Assembly (NCBI GenBank): GCA_046727955.1
Contig: JBKPDO010000144.1
Coordinates: forward strand, 1-14,708
Length of the DNA: 14,708 bases
Reading direction: 5' to 3'
DNA from: DASVXQ01 sp046727955
Lineage (GTDB): Bacteria; Actinomycetota; CALGFH01
Shown here piece by piece: positions 6,043-12,885 of the stretch. The first letter of the stretch is position 1. Each line of letters opens with the position of its first letter. The notes under the pieces are model-generated. The model worked only from the letters and a program-made list of their open reading frames with translations. It was not told the origin of the DNA and searched no databases. Both the position numbers and the translations under genes were made by a program.

Positions 6043-7342
6043 GCGGGGCCAGGACGTCGGCCAGGGTGGGGCTGCCGATCTCGCGGAGCTCGTAGCGGGC
6101 TTGGCGGATCGGATGGCGGGTGTGGACGACGCGGCGCAGGTCGATCGGGGTGCCAGCCACGACCACGTCGCAGTCGGCCGCCTCGACGGTGGCCTGCAGC
6201 TCCGCGACCTGGCGCTGGCCGTAGCCCATGGCGGGCAGCACCAGCCCGGTGCCGGGATAGGCCGCCAGGGTGTCGGCGATGGAGCCGACCGCATACGGCC
6301 GCGGGTCCACGAAGGTGGTCGCGCCCTCGTGGCGGGCAGCGACCATGCCAGCCCCGTAGGGCATGCCGCCGTGGGTCAGGGTCGGGCCGTCCTCCACCAC
6401 CAGCACGCGCTTGCCGGCCAGCGGCGGGCCCGGCAGGAGGGTGACGGGGGAGGCAGCCCGGATGATGGTCGCGGTCGGGTTGGCGGCGGCCACGTTGGCA
6501 GTCACCGTGGCCACTGCCTGTGGGTCGGCGGTGTCGAGCTTGTTGATCACCACCACGTCGGCCATGCGCAGGTTGGTCTCGCCCGGGTGGTAGCGCAGCT
6601 CGTGGCCGGGCCGTAGCGGGTCGGCGACGGTGACGTGCAGGTCGGGCGCGAAGAATGGGAAGTCGTTGTTGCCGCCGTCCCAGACGACCACGTCCGCCTC
6701 GGCTTGGGCGCGGTCCAGGATGGCGTGGTAGTCCACGCCGGCGTACATCACCATGCCCTGGCGGACCGGCTCCTCGTACTCCTCGCGCTCCTCAATGGTG
6801 GGGTCGGCGGCGTCGATGTCGGCCAGAGTGGCGAACCGTTGCACGCGCATGCGCTCCAGGTCGCCGTAGGGCATCGGGTGGCGCACCAGCGCCACCTTCA
6901 GGCCCGCGTCCAGCAGCAGCCGGCCGACCCGCCGGCTGGTCTGGCTCTTGCCCGCGCCGGTGCGCACGGCGCACACGGCCACGACCGGCTTGGTGGCCTG
7001 CAGCATGGTGGCGTGGGGGCCGAGCAGCCGGAAGTCCGCGCCGGTCGCCAGCACCAGCGAGGCCTTGTGCATGACGTCCTCGTGCGACAGGTCGGAGTAG
7101 GCCAGCACGACCTCGTCAACGCCGTGCTCGGCGACGATGGCGGGCAGCTCGGCCTCGGCGAGGATGGGGATGCCGTGCGGGTAGGAGCGTCCGGCCAGCG
7201 TTGGCGGGTAGGTGCGGCCGGCGATTCCGGGGATCTGGGCCGCGGTGAAGGCCACGACCCGGGTTTTGGGGTCGTCGCGGAAGACGGTGTTGAAGTCGTG
7301 GAAGTCGCGCCCTCCGGCACCCATGATCACCACGGTCCGCAT
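5996..7342 (-). CDS. Cyclic 2,3-diphosphoglycerate synthetase-like GTPase/ATPase
   Basis: An intact gene of 448 residues. The start MRTVVIMGAGGRDFHDFNTV is a nucleotide-binding-fold beginning; AGGAG lies 5 bases before the ATG at 7342. The P-loop region is CAVRTGAGKSQTSRRVGRLL (Walker A-like, with Val where Ala/Gly is usual), ADVVVWDGGNNDFPFF serves as Walker B, and VVINKLDT is an NKxD-type guanine-specificity motif. Length and motif order agree with bacterial homologues of archaeal cyclic 2,3-diphosphoglycerate synthetase, which in methanogens makes a thermoprotective compatible solute from 2,3-bisphosphoglycerate using ATP. The bacterial members are mostly uncharacterised, so substrate and product remain open here. 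It has no frameshift over 1.3 kb and probably forms a transcript with the 47-codon ORF 61 bases upstream. Confidence 0.85.
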   Translation of the reverse strand: MRTVVIMGAGGRDFHDFNTVFRDDPKTRVVAFTAAQIPGIAGRTYPPTLAGRSYPHGIPILAEAELPAIVAEHGVDEVVLAYSDLSHEDVMHKASLVLATGADFRLLGPHATMLQATKPVVAVCAVRTGAGKSQTSRRVGRLLLDAGLKVALVRHPMPYGDLERMRVQRFATLADIDAADPTIEEREEYEEPVRQGMVMYAGVDYHAILDRAQAEADVVVWDGGNNDFPFFAPDLHVTVADPLRPGHELRYHPGETNLRMADVVVINKLDTADPQAVATVTANVAAANPTATIIRAASPVTLLPGPPLAGKRVLVVEDGPTLTHGGMPYGAGMVAARHEGATTFVDPRPYAVGSIADTLAAYPGTGLVLPAMGYGQRQVAELQATVEAADCDVVVAGTPIDLRRVVHTRHPIRQARYELREIGSPTLADVLAPLIQRCKAHATAIPTQ

Positions 7343-7403
7343 GATCGCTCCTGTTGTTGGCGCTGGGCGGGCTTGCCCGCTATCCGGCCCACCCGGCGCG
7401 TGG

Positions 7404-7547
7404 TCATCGCTTGGTGAGCCCCGGGTCGGCGGTGCCGAGTGGCAGTGGCAGCTTGCCGTTGCCGGTCGGTTCCTTGGCCGCCTTGCTGGACCGCCAGCGC
7501 ATCCACACGTAGACCCCGCGGCGCAGCTGCAGTGGACGCGCAGACAT
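7404..7547 (-). CDS. Small basic protein (47 aa) ahead of the cDPG-synthetase-like gene
   Basis: An ATG at 7547 has AGGAG 9 bases upstream and opens a 47-codon frame MSARPLQLRRGVYVWMRWRS then SKAAKEPTGN ... GLTKR. The first half is Arg/aromatic and the second half is Lys/Pro/Gly-rich, giving a strongly basic peptide. It is in frame with the decayed SDR upstream, but the ribosome site and the break in SDR similarity at about 7665 argue for a separate small gene. It runs in the same direction as the synthetase-like gene and is separated from it by 61 bases. No family recognised. Confidence 0.45.
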   Translation of the reverse strand: MSARPLQLRRGVYVWMRWRSSKAAKEPTGNGKLPLPLGTADPGLTKR

Positions 7548-7633
7548 AGGAAGTCGCTCCTTTGCGACGAGTTGCGTTGCGACGAGACGATCCAGCACCC
7601 TGATCGTCCCGCAGGCGACCCGAGCGCGGAAGA

Positions 7634-7647
7634 GTCCAACGGCCCGC
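7634..7647 (-). promoter_or_regulatory. Possible DosR-like box upstream of the small ORF/synthetase pair
   Basis: The minus strand reads GGGCCGTTGGACTC (plus strand GAGTCCAACGGCCC), matching 10 of 14 positions of GGGACCTTYGGCCC, the form seen in the stronger pair at 2902-2937. It lies about 87 bases upstream of the 47-codon ORF and just beyond the point where SDR similarity ends, where a promoter would be expected. A single, imperfect match; low confidence. Confidence 0.25.
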
Positions 7648-7664
7648 CACCGCCGGGAGAGGTC

Positions 7665-7997
7665 CCAATGGGGCGCCAGCTCCAGCGCCAGGCTACGGGT
7701 GAACATCCACACGCCGCCCTTGCTGGCGTCGTAGGCGGCCAGGCCGACCATCGAGGGGTGCAGCGCGTCCACCGAGGCGATGTTGACGATCGCCCCGCCG
7801 TGGCCTTGGGCCGCCAGCTGCCGGCCGGCGGCCTTGCTGGCCAGCACCAGGCCACGCAGGTTGACCCGCAGGACCCGGTCGAGGAACGGCGCGGACATCG
7901 CCAGCACGGGCGCGTGCGGGTAGATTCCGGCGTTGTTGACCAGGATGTCCAGCGACCCGAACGCCTGCACGCAGCGGGCCACCATGCGCTCGCAATT
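7665..7997 (-). pseudogene. Short-chain dehydrogenase (SDR), both ends missing
   Basis: About 110 residues match the middle of a classical SDR: ERMVARCVQAFGSLDILVNN then AGIYPHAPVLAMSAPFLDRV, IVNIASVDALHPSMVGLAAY (catalytic Ser region and Tyr), DASKGGVWMFTRSLALELAP. NNAG and YxxxK (Y-D-A-S-K) are intact. The N-terminal TGxxxGIG cofactor loop is missing; similarity starts abruptly near 7997. After LALELAPHW the usual GIRVNAVAPG region is replaced by unrelated sequence leading to the 47-codon ORF. Without the NAD(P)-binding loop it cannot be a working oxidoreductase. It is a close relative of the shorter fragment at 2783-2880. Confidence 0.7.
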
Positions 7998-8591
7998 TCC
8001 TGTCAACCAGTCGGCGCGGTGCTGTCCAGCGGCCACGCAGGACGGGGTAATCGCTCTTGTGGATGTGCAGCGGCGTGGTAATCGCTGGTGGCCGTCGGTG
8101 TGCGGTCCACGCCGACCTGATCGAGCCTGGCACCTATCGGGTGCTCCCGGTGGCCGTCGCGCTGGACAACCCGGCGGCTCCTGCCGCGAGGCGGGTAGCC
8201 TTGACGGCGTCGTGGCGACGAACCGTGGCGGCGATCACCTTGCTCGGACGCAGGGCCGGCTCCGCACGACCAGACCGCGAACCCCGCTCTATCACACGGT
8301 GACTGATGGGGTTGGTCGCGGCAGATGAGCGGCTCCCAGCCCAGGCGCAGGCGGTAAGGGCTTGCCGACTAACAACTTGGTGGTTCCGGGGCCAGGACAC
8401 CGAGGTGAGCGGCACTCGACCGGCCGAGTTATTGCGCGGCGAGCCCTAAGGCTGTGTCCCAGTCGACCGGGCGCGACTTGAGATGCTCGTTTCACATGGT
8501 CGGCGCTTGGGAAGTGCAGCGCCCAGTCGCTGGTGTCGTCCACGTCGTAGGCTACGTCGCTGGCGACGCTGACCACGGCGCTTGAAAGGAC
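7998..8591. other. About 590 bases without a recognisable gene
   Basis: Both strands hold short open frames but none with recognisable motifs or a good start. On the plus strand DLIEPGTYRVLPVAVALDNP (about 8115-8175) and on the minus strand SVASDVAYDVDDTSDWALHF (about 8575-8510) read somewhat like real protein and may be relics of genes lost in the rearrangement that cut off the SDR. No repeat, RNA or terminator stands out. Confidence 0.4.
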
Positions 8592-9128
8592 TCACGGTTT
8601 ATCCGCGGTGTCGCGCGGGTCTGACCGATCGGGGGTGATGCGGAAGACGGGGATCTGCGCGGCGATCCGGTCGAACTCCTCCAGCGAGGCTCGCCGGTCC
8701 ACCGGGATATGCGCACGGGCTCCCGGCGCCAAGGCCAGGTAGCGGCGCAGGATGGGCGCCCGCGCGCCGGGATCGACCTCCTCCAGGCGCACGGCCTCGC
8801 GGCGGCCATGGCGCAGCACCGCCCGTCCTTCGGCCGCGCGGACGTTACGCACCCAGTTCACGTTCTGGCCGAGCATCGCCACCAGGTAGCGCTCGCCCTG
8901 GTAGTCCGCGACGACCAGCGGGAACGAGATGCGGCGGCCCGTGCGCCGCCCGCGCACCTCCAGCGTGACCCAATGGTTCGGCGCAAGTATCCCGGCCGAG
9001 AACTGGATGGCCGAGATGCGGTTGAGCAGTCGTGCCAAGCGGTTGGGGCGACCGCTCCGGTACATCCAACGATCGAACCGGTGCAGCCGTCCGGCAGGGT
9101 TTCGTGTCTGATCGCTCGTCTCGCGCAT
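8592..9128 (-). CDS. Deazaflavin (F420)-dependent nitroreductase-family protein
   Basis: An intact protein of 178 residues. The central block NHWVTLEVRGRRTGRRISFP then LVVADYQGERYLVAMLG, NVNWVRNVRAAEGRAVLRHG and REAVRLEEV is the signature of the DDN-like split-barrel family, which binds reduced coenzyme F420 and reduces quinones, nitroaromatics or similar substrates at the membrane face. The N-terminus has an amphipathic Arg-rich helix (LHRFDRWMYRSGRPNRLARL), as in membrane-associated members. The ATG at 9128 has GAGGG 7 bases upstream. It is divergent from phoU across about 500 bases. Nitroreductases are typical of mycobacterial hypoxia regulons, although those are partly of another fold. 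The substrate cannot be told. Confidence 0.85.
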   Translation of the reverse strand: MRETSDQTRNPAGRLHRFDRWMYRSGRPNRLARLLNRISAIQFSAGILAPNHWVTLEVRGRRTGRRISFPLVVADYQGERYLVAMLGQNVNWVRNVRAAEGRAVLRHGRREAVRLEEVDPGARAPILRRYLALAPGARAHIPVDRRASLEEFDRIAAQIPVFRITPDRSDPRDTADKP

Positions 9129-9165
9129 TAAACAGCCCTCTCCGCCCTTGGCCAGGGCACCGAAC

Positions 9166-9279
9166 TCACACCCGCTTGGGGGCCTTGCCCCTCATCGTGG
9201 CCACAAAGCGCAGCAGCTTGTGCCGGGGGTCGGCCGTGAGCAGGCGCTTCCTCTGCGCCGGGGAACGGTGCCTTACGAC
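9166..9279 (-). pseudogene. Short basic reading frame, probable gene tail
   Basis: After a TAG at 9280-9282 the minus strand is open for 37 codons: VVRHRSPAQRKRLLTADPRH then KLLRFVATMRGKAPKRV and TGA at 9166. There is no start codon with a ribosome site, but the helical, Lys/Arg-rich text looks like a real C-terminus. It stops 37 bases before the F420 reductase-like start. Family not recognised; a DNA-binding tail is a guess. Confidence 0.25.
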
Positions 9280-9310
9280 CTACCAACCTCGGCTTGTGGT
9301 CGGCTCCCAA

Positions 9311-9352
9311 CCAGGGCCGAACGTCACCCCGACTGGTGACGTTCGGCCCTGG
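9311..9352. promoter_or_regulatory. Perfect 18-bp inverted repeat carrying two DosR-like boxes
   Basis: CCAGGGCCGAACGTCACC (9311-9328) and its exact reverse complement GGTGACGTTCGGCCCTGG (9335-9352) flank a 6-base spacer. Each arm contains GTGACGTTCGGCCC, which matches 12 of 14 positions of GGGACCTTYGGCCC. The two boxes thus face each other with centres about 24 bp apart, nearly the same geometry as at 2902-2937. The site lies between the divergent F420 reductase-like gene and phoU, where a regulator could control both. The RNA would fold into a very stable hairpin, so a bidirectional terminator or REP-like element is the main alternative; no U-run follows on either strand. Confidence 0.5.
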
Positions 9353-9631
9353 CCGTAGCTGTGCTCGGCTTGGCGCGCGTTGCCGCGGCCTTCGCGCACG
9401 TCCGCTGCTGGCGGAGGCCGCTTCGATGCCGGGACCAGGGGGCCCGCCGGTGTCAGGGTGGGGCCGCCTTGCGAGTGACCCCACCCCACCTACGGGCCTA
9501 ACCGCCTTGCCGCGATCCGGCCGAGGACCCTGCTCGAGCAGGCCCTTCGCCTCTGGTTGCCCCTGCCGCGTCGCCGCCATGCTCCATCTGGACCACGGAG
9601 ATGGTGATCAGTGACGAGAGGAGGGCGTGAG

Positions 9632-10363
9632 ATGGCCACACGAGCTGCTTCCCACGCCACAACCAATGGGCATGGTGTGGTGGTGGCGCCCCGCGGCGCC
9701 TTCCAGGAGGAGTTGGACGCGCTGGTGGACCAGGTCAGCGACATGGGCGCCCGCGCCTGCGGCGCGCTGGCGCGCGCACTGCGAGCCTTCGCCGCCGAGG
9801 ACCTGACCATGTGCGACGTGGTCATCGCCGGCGACGACGCCCTCGACGACCAGTTCGCGGGCATCCAGCACGAGGTCCTGCGCCTGATCGCGCGGCAGGC
9901 GCCGGTCGCTCGCGACGCGCGCCTGCTCACCGCCGCGATGCACATCGCGCTGCATCTGGAGCGCATCGGCGACCTGGCAGTGAACGTGGCCAGGTTGACT
10001 AAACTTGCCGCCGGGCTGCCGCGGGACCCGGTGGTGCTGCGGGACCTCGAGCAGATGGGCACGATCGCGCTGGGCATGGCCGACGAGGCCGTGCGGGCGT
10101 TCGCCCAGCGTGACGCCGACGCCTGCCTGCGGCTGGTGCTCACCGACGACCGGGTCGACGAGCTCAACCGTGCCGTGCTGGAGCGGGTCCTGGCGATCCA
10201 GACGCCCACGGAGCGCCGCCGCTGGGCGGTGTACATGGACGAGGTCGCGCGCCAGCTGGAGCGGGCCAGCGACCACGCGGTCGACATCGGCGAGCAGGTC
10301 TGGTTCATGATCACTGGCGAGCTGCGCGAGTTCAACAGCCCGGCCCGCGTCCGCAGCCAGTAG
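9632..10363 (+). CDS. phoU: Phosphate signalling regulator PhoU
   Basis: An intact protein of 243 residues with the two-repeat three-helix-bundle layout of PhoU. Repeat 1 includes FQEELDALVDQVSDMGARAC and AGDDALDDQFAGIQHEVLRL, then AAMHIALHLERIGDLAVNVA. Repeat 2 includes DLEQMGTIALGMADEAVRAF, DDRVDELNRAVLERVL and YMDEVARQLERASDHAVDIG. The E-R-I-G-D and E-R-A-S-D-H-A-V metal-cluster motifs are in place. PhoU links the Pst phosphate transporter to the PhoR/SenX3-type kinase and is important in persistence. A GAGGAGGG site lies 6 bases before the ATG at 9632; an in-frame GTG at 9611 is less likely because it precedes that site. No pst genes are adjacent, so this is a stand-alone copy, possibly controlled from the inverted repeat 280 bases upstream. 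Confidence 0.92.
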   Translation: MATRAASHATTNGHGVVVAPRGAFQEELDALVDQVSDMGARACGALARALRAFAAEDLTMCDVVIAGDDALDDQFAGIQHEVLRLIARQAPVARDARLLTAAMHIALHLERIGDLAVNVARLTKLAAGLPRDPVVLRDLEQMGTIALGMADEAVRAFAQRDADACLRLVLTDDRVDELNRAVLERVLAIQTPTERRRWAVYMDEVARQLERASDHAVDIGEQVWFMITGELREFNSPARVRSQ

Positions 10364-10438
10364 CCGCTGAAGCGCTGAAGGTCGGGCCACTCTGCGGCCG
10401 GGACCTGGACCTCTCGGGGCGATTAGGGGCCGGTCGGC

Positions 10439-11014
10439 TCATCTGCGGAGGGCGGCGGGATCGGGTCCCCAGTGGTGGGAGGGCGTCGGCGGGCGAAGGT
10501 CGTCGACTTCCCACGCCAGCCACGAGTCCACCGCGACCACACCGTCCAGCGAGCCGACCAGCCGCGCCGCCCGCTCGGCCTGGCTGTGCTGCTCGACCTG
10601 GCCTTCCAGCACGACCACACCCTCACGCACCGTGACACGCAGCTCCTCCACCGCCAGCCGCAGCGTGTCACCGAGGACCTGGTGGGCCACCTCCCGGCGC
10701 AGCTGCTCGTCGGGACGGAGGAAGACAGCCAGCAGGTCCCGGCGGGTGACGATGCCCACCAGCCTGCCACCGGCGTCGACCACCGGCAGGTGGCGCACGC
10801 CGCGGCGGTGCAGCAGCCGGGCGGCTACACTGAGCGGCGCGTGCGGGTGGATCGTGATCGCTGGGGTGGTCATGAGGTCCGCGGCGGTAGTAGCGGCCGC
10901 CTTGCGCTGCTCGCGCCGCAGCCCGGGGTGGGGCAGCAGCGGCGGGGGCGGCGCGGGCGGGTGCTCCTGCTCCTCCTTGAGGGCCAGGTCGGCCTCGGAC
11001 ACGATGCCGAGCAT
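10439..11014 (-). CDS. CBS-BON domain protein, N-terminally truncated
   Basis: The protein begins MLGIVSEADLALKEEQEHPP, the last strand of a first CBS motif whose other ~45 residues are missing. A Pro-rich linker is followed by CBS 2 (DLMTTPAITIHPHAPLSVAA ... RHLPVVDAGGRLVGIVTRRD) and a BON domain (ELRVTVREGVVVLEGQVEQH ... LVGSLDGVVAVDSWLAWEVD). CBS-BON proteins are common in actinobacteria; CBS pairs bind nucleotides and BON domains associate with membranes or phospholipids. Upstream of 11014 the sequence changes to mobile-element debris, so the original promoter and start are lost. The internal ATG (Met preceding LGIVSEADL) has no ribosome site. It converges on phoU with a gap of 75 bases. 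Confidence 0.75.
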   Translation of the reverse strand: MLGIVSEADLALKEEQEHPPAPPPPLLPHPGLRREQRKAAATTAADLMTTPAITIHPHAPLSVAARLLHRRGVRHLPVVDAGGRLVGIVTRRDLLAVFLRPDEQLRREVAHQVLGDTLRLAVEELRVTVREGVVVLEGQVEQHSQAERAARLVGSLDGVVAVDSWLAWEVDDLRPPTPSHHWGPDPAALRR

Positions 11015-11038
11015 TGGCGGATCGTACGAAGTCCCAGC

Positions 11039-11068
11039 TCAGGGTGCGAATCCGGGTTTCCGCGCCAC
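11039..11068 (-). pseudogene. Start of a truncated gene after the DUF5372-like gene
   Basis: A GTG at 11068 lies 9 bases after a perfect AGGAGG and opens the frame VARKPGFAP, which stops at a TGA at 11039, close to the joint with the CBS-BON gene. The strong ribosome site directly after the DUF5372-like stop suggests a second gene of the same element, of which only the first nine codons are left. Confidence 0.3.
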
Positions 11069-11082
11069 AGGCAGAATCCTCC

Positions 11083-11381
11083 TTACACCGCCGTCCCGCC
11101 CATGCGATCGCGGATCAACGCCGCCAGCGTCAGGAGATCCTCCACCAGGAACGCGCTCCGGGCCCCGGCCAGCGCCACAGCCGGATGCGGCGCCACCACG
11201 TCGGTCCAGTCAGATGGGACCCAGCACAGCCCCCCGCACGATCGTAGAAGTACACCCAGTCGCCGTCCCAGTTGCGACGGCGGTCCACGAAGTCGAACTC
11301 ATCACCGGCGAGCGGATGGAACGGGTGTGTCACCCGGGCACGTGCCGCGCCTCCCTTCGCATCAGGCGTGGTCGACGGCAT
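11083..11381 (-). pseudogene. DUF5372-like mobile-element protein, frameshifted
   Basis: The first frame gives ARVTHPFHPLAGDEFDFVDR then RRNWDGDWVYFYD; a shift at about 11235 moves into LCWVPSDWTDVVAPHPAVAL then AGARSAFLVEDLLTLAALIR and a TAA stop at 11083. The VTHPFHPLxGxEFxFVDRRxNW start and the SDWTDV...LLxLAxLI end are characteristic of the small DUF5372 family, found next to transposition genes in actinobacteria and relatives; its function is unknown. The start is uncertain because IS66 sequence begins at about 11387 on the other strand. It cannot make its normal product unless the shift is a sequencing error. Confidence 0.6.
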
Positions 11382-11386
11382 GGTCG

Positions 11387-11608
11387 AACAACCAGGCCGA
11401 ATGCGACCTGCGGATGGTCAAGCTGCAGCAAAAGATCTCCGGATGCTGGCGCACCCAGGCCAGAGCAGGGGCGTTCTTGGCGCTCCGCAGCTATCTGTCG
11501 ACCGCCCGCAAGCAGGGGTTGAACCCGCTGGTCGTGCTCCGGCAGCTGTTCGAGGGCCGCCCCTGGCTGCCGACGCCAGCACCGGGCCCACGCCCGGCAC
11601 CACCGTAA
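11387..11608 (+). mobile_element. IS66-family transposase, C-terminal fragment
   Basis: The reading frame NNQAECDLRMVKLQQKISGC then WRTQARAGAFLALRSYLSTA and RKQGLNPLVVLRQLFEGRPW is the conserved end of the IS66 TnpC transposase. It includes the catalytic Glu of the DDE triad in NNQAE; the normal Arg after it is Cys here. Only about 70 of some 500 residues remain and the stop is TAA at 11606-11608. The fragment starts abruptly where the DUF5372-like frame on the other strand begins. It is inactive. Confidence 0.8.
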
Positions 11609-11630
11609 GGGTGGGTAGACTCGCCCGGTC

Positions 11631-11833
11631 ATGGCCCGCCACCCTCACCGCCCCACCCCGCCACCGTCCCGCTCGGTAGCCATCCCGCCCGACCTGGTCC
11701 AGGCCGTGGCCGAGGCGATCGCACGCGGGGAGTTGGACGACGAGCTTGGCGTGCTCGGCGCGGTCATCAACCAACGGCTGCGCCTGTTGGCCGCCGCCCG
11801 GTCGATGACCACCGTGGCCAGCCTCCGGATCGG
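11631..11833 (+). pseudogene. Small conserved-looking protein cut off by a transposase gene
   Basis: The ATG at 11631 opens a frame with SRSVAIPPDLVQAVAEAIAR then GELDDELGVLGAVINQRLRL and LAAARSMTTVASLRIG. The helical, acidic text resembles small proteins I have seen in actinobacterial genomes next to transposases, but the function is unknown. From about 11833 the bases belong to the minus-strand rve transposase (its IICTPIR segment), so the 3' part is lost. TAGACT at 11617-11622 is a good -10 element 8 bases from the ATG, consistent with a leaderless transcript. Confidence 0.4.
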
Positions 11834-12624
11834 CGTGCAGATGATCTCACTGCCGGTCGAGCGCCAGATGTCGTCGAATGCTCTGGTGAACTTGCTGTCC
11901 CGGTCGCGGATCAGGAACTTCCACGCCCTCGCGTGATCGTCGAGGCCGCCGAGGAGATTTCGGGCCTGCTGCGCAACCCATAGGCCGGTCGGATGGTCGG
12001 TGACACCAGCAAGATGGACGCGCCGGGTCCCCAGTTCGATGAAGAACAGGACGTACACCCGTCGCAGGAAGATCGTGTCCACGTTGAAGAAGTCGCAGGC
12101 CAGGATGCCAGCGGCTTGCTGGCGCAGAAACGCCCGCCAGGTCGTTGGGGCCCGTCGCGGCGCCGGGTCCAGGCCGTGGGCGCGCAGGATCCTCCTGATC
12201 GAGCTGGCCGACACCTGGCAGCCGACGCGCAGCAGCTCACTGTGGATGCGCTGGTAGCCCCAGCGCGGATTCTCGCGGGCAAGCTGGATGATCAGCGATT
12301 GCATCTGGTCGGGGACCGCAGGCCGTCCCTTGCGCGTAGTCGGGTAGGTCCAGCGGTGGGTCACCATGCGGCGGTGCCAGCACAGCAGGATCTCGGGCCG
12401 CACCAGGAACACCGACCAGCGCGCCCTTGGGAGCAGTCGGCTCAGCGCCGCGAGCAGCGCGCGGTCCGCGGACTGCAGGCGGGGCCGTGGGTGTTGGCGG
12501 GGCAGCACCGCAAGCTCGTGGCGCAGGACCAGGATCTCGACCTCGTTGCATTCCGCTGACCGGAAGGAGAGAGGACCAGTTCAAGGCTGCGGCGCAGCGC
12601 GAGGTGGACGAACGACCAGAGCAC
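11834..12624 (-). mobile_element. rve-type (IS3/IS481-like) transposase, 3'-truncated and frameshifted
   Basis: A GTG at 12624, 5 bases after GGAGG, starts LWSFVHLALRRSLELVL. A one-base shift in CTCTCTCC near 12570 leads to FRSAECNEVEILVLRHELAV and LPRQHPRPRLQSADRALLAA. The catalytic core follows: ENPRWGYQRIHSELLRVGCQ, GILACDFFNVDTIFLRRVYV (first Asp), FLIRDRDSKFTRAFDDIW (second Asp), EIICTPIR. The APRANAFAERW segment with the catalytic Glu is missing because the sequence changes at about 11833. It is therefore inactive. The layout is that of actinobacterial integrase-core transposases with a LVLRHELAVLxRQ N-terminus. Confidence 0.8.
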
Positions 12625-12885
12625 ACGGACCTCCGCCGATGAAGGCGAGCAAGCGACGGCGCATCGTAGCCGTTGAGGAAATGCCCGCGGCGGGACGTAA
12701 CGAAGCACTGGTATTCGTCAACTCGATGAGCGACCTTTCTGTTGGGGTCGGCAGGGTAAGCATTCGGCTCCCAGCGCATCGCCGCAGGTCAAAGCGGGCG
12801 GCTGCGGTGCCGTATGTGCGCGACGGGCGTCGCCTACAAGGTCATTCCGCGAGCGTCGTCGCGCACGCAGCTGCTGCCAGGGCCG

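Noticed and set aside
6635..7417. A plus-strand open frame of 260 codons
   Set aside because: Antisense to the conserved cDPG-synthetase-like gene, with repetitive Val/Gly/His-rich text and no family resemblance.
9431..9445. GGGACCAGGGGGCCC as another hypoxia box upstream of phoU
   Set aside because: It resembles the boxes but is one base too long in the centre, and G/C runs like this occur by chance in such DNA. Not counted as support.
11040..11070. GGGTGCGAATCCGGG looks like a tRNA T-arm
   Set aside because: The five-base stem does not pair (two of five pairs fail), and there is no acceptor stem, anticodon arm or CCA end nearby.
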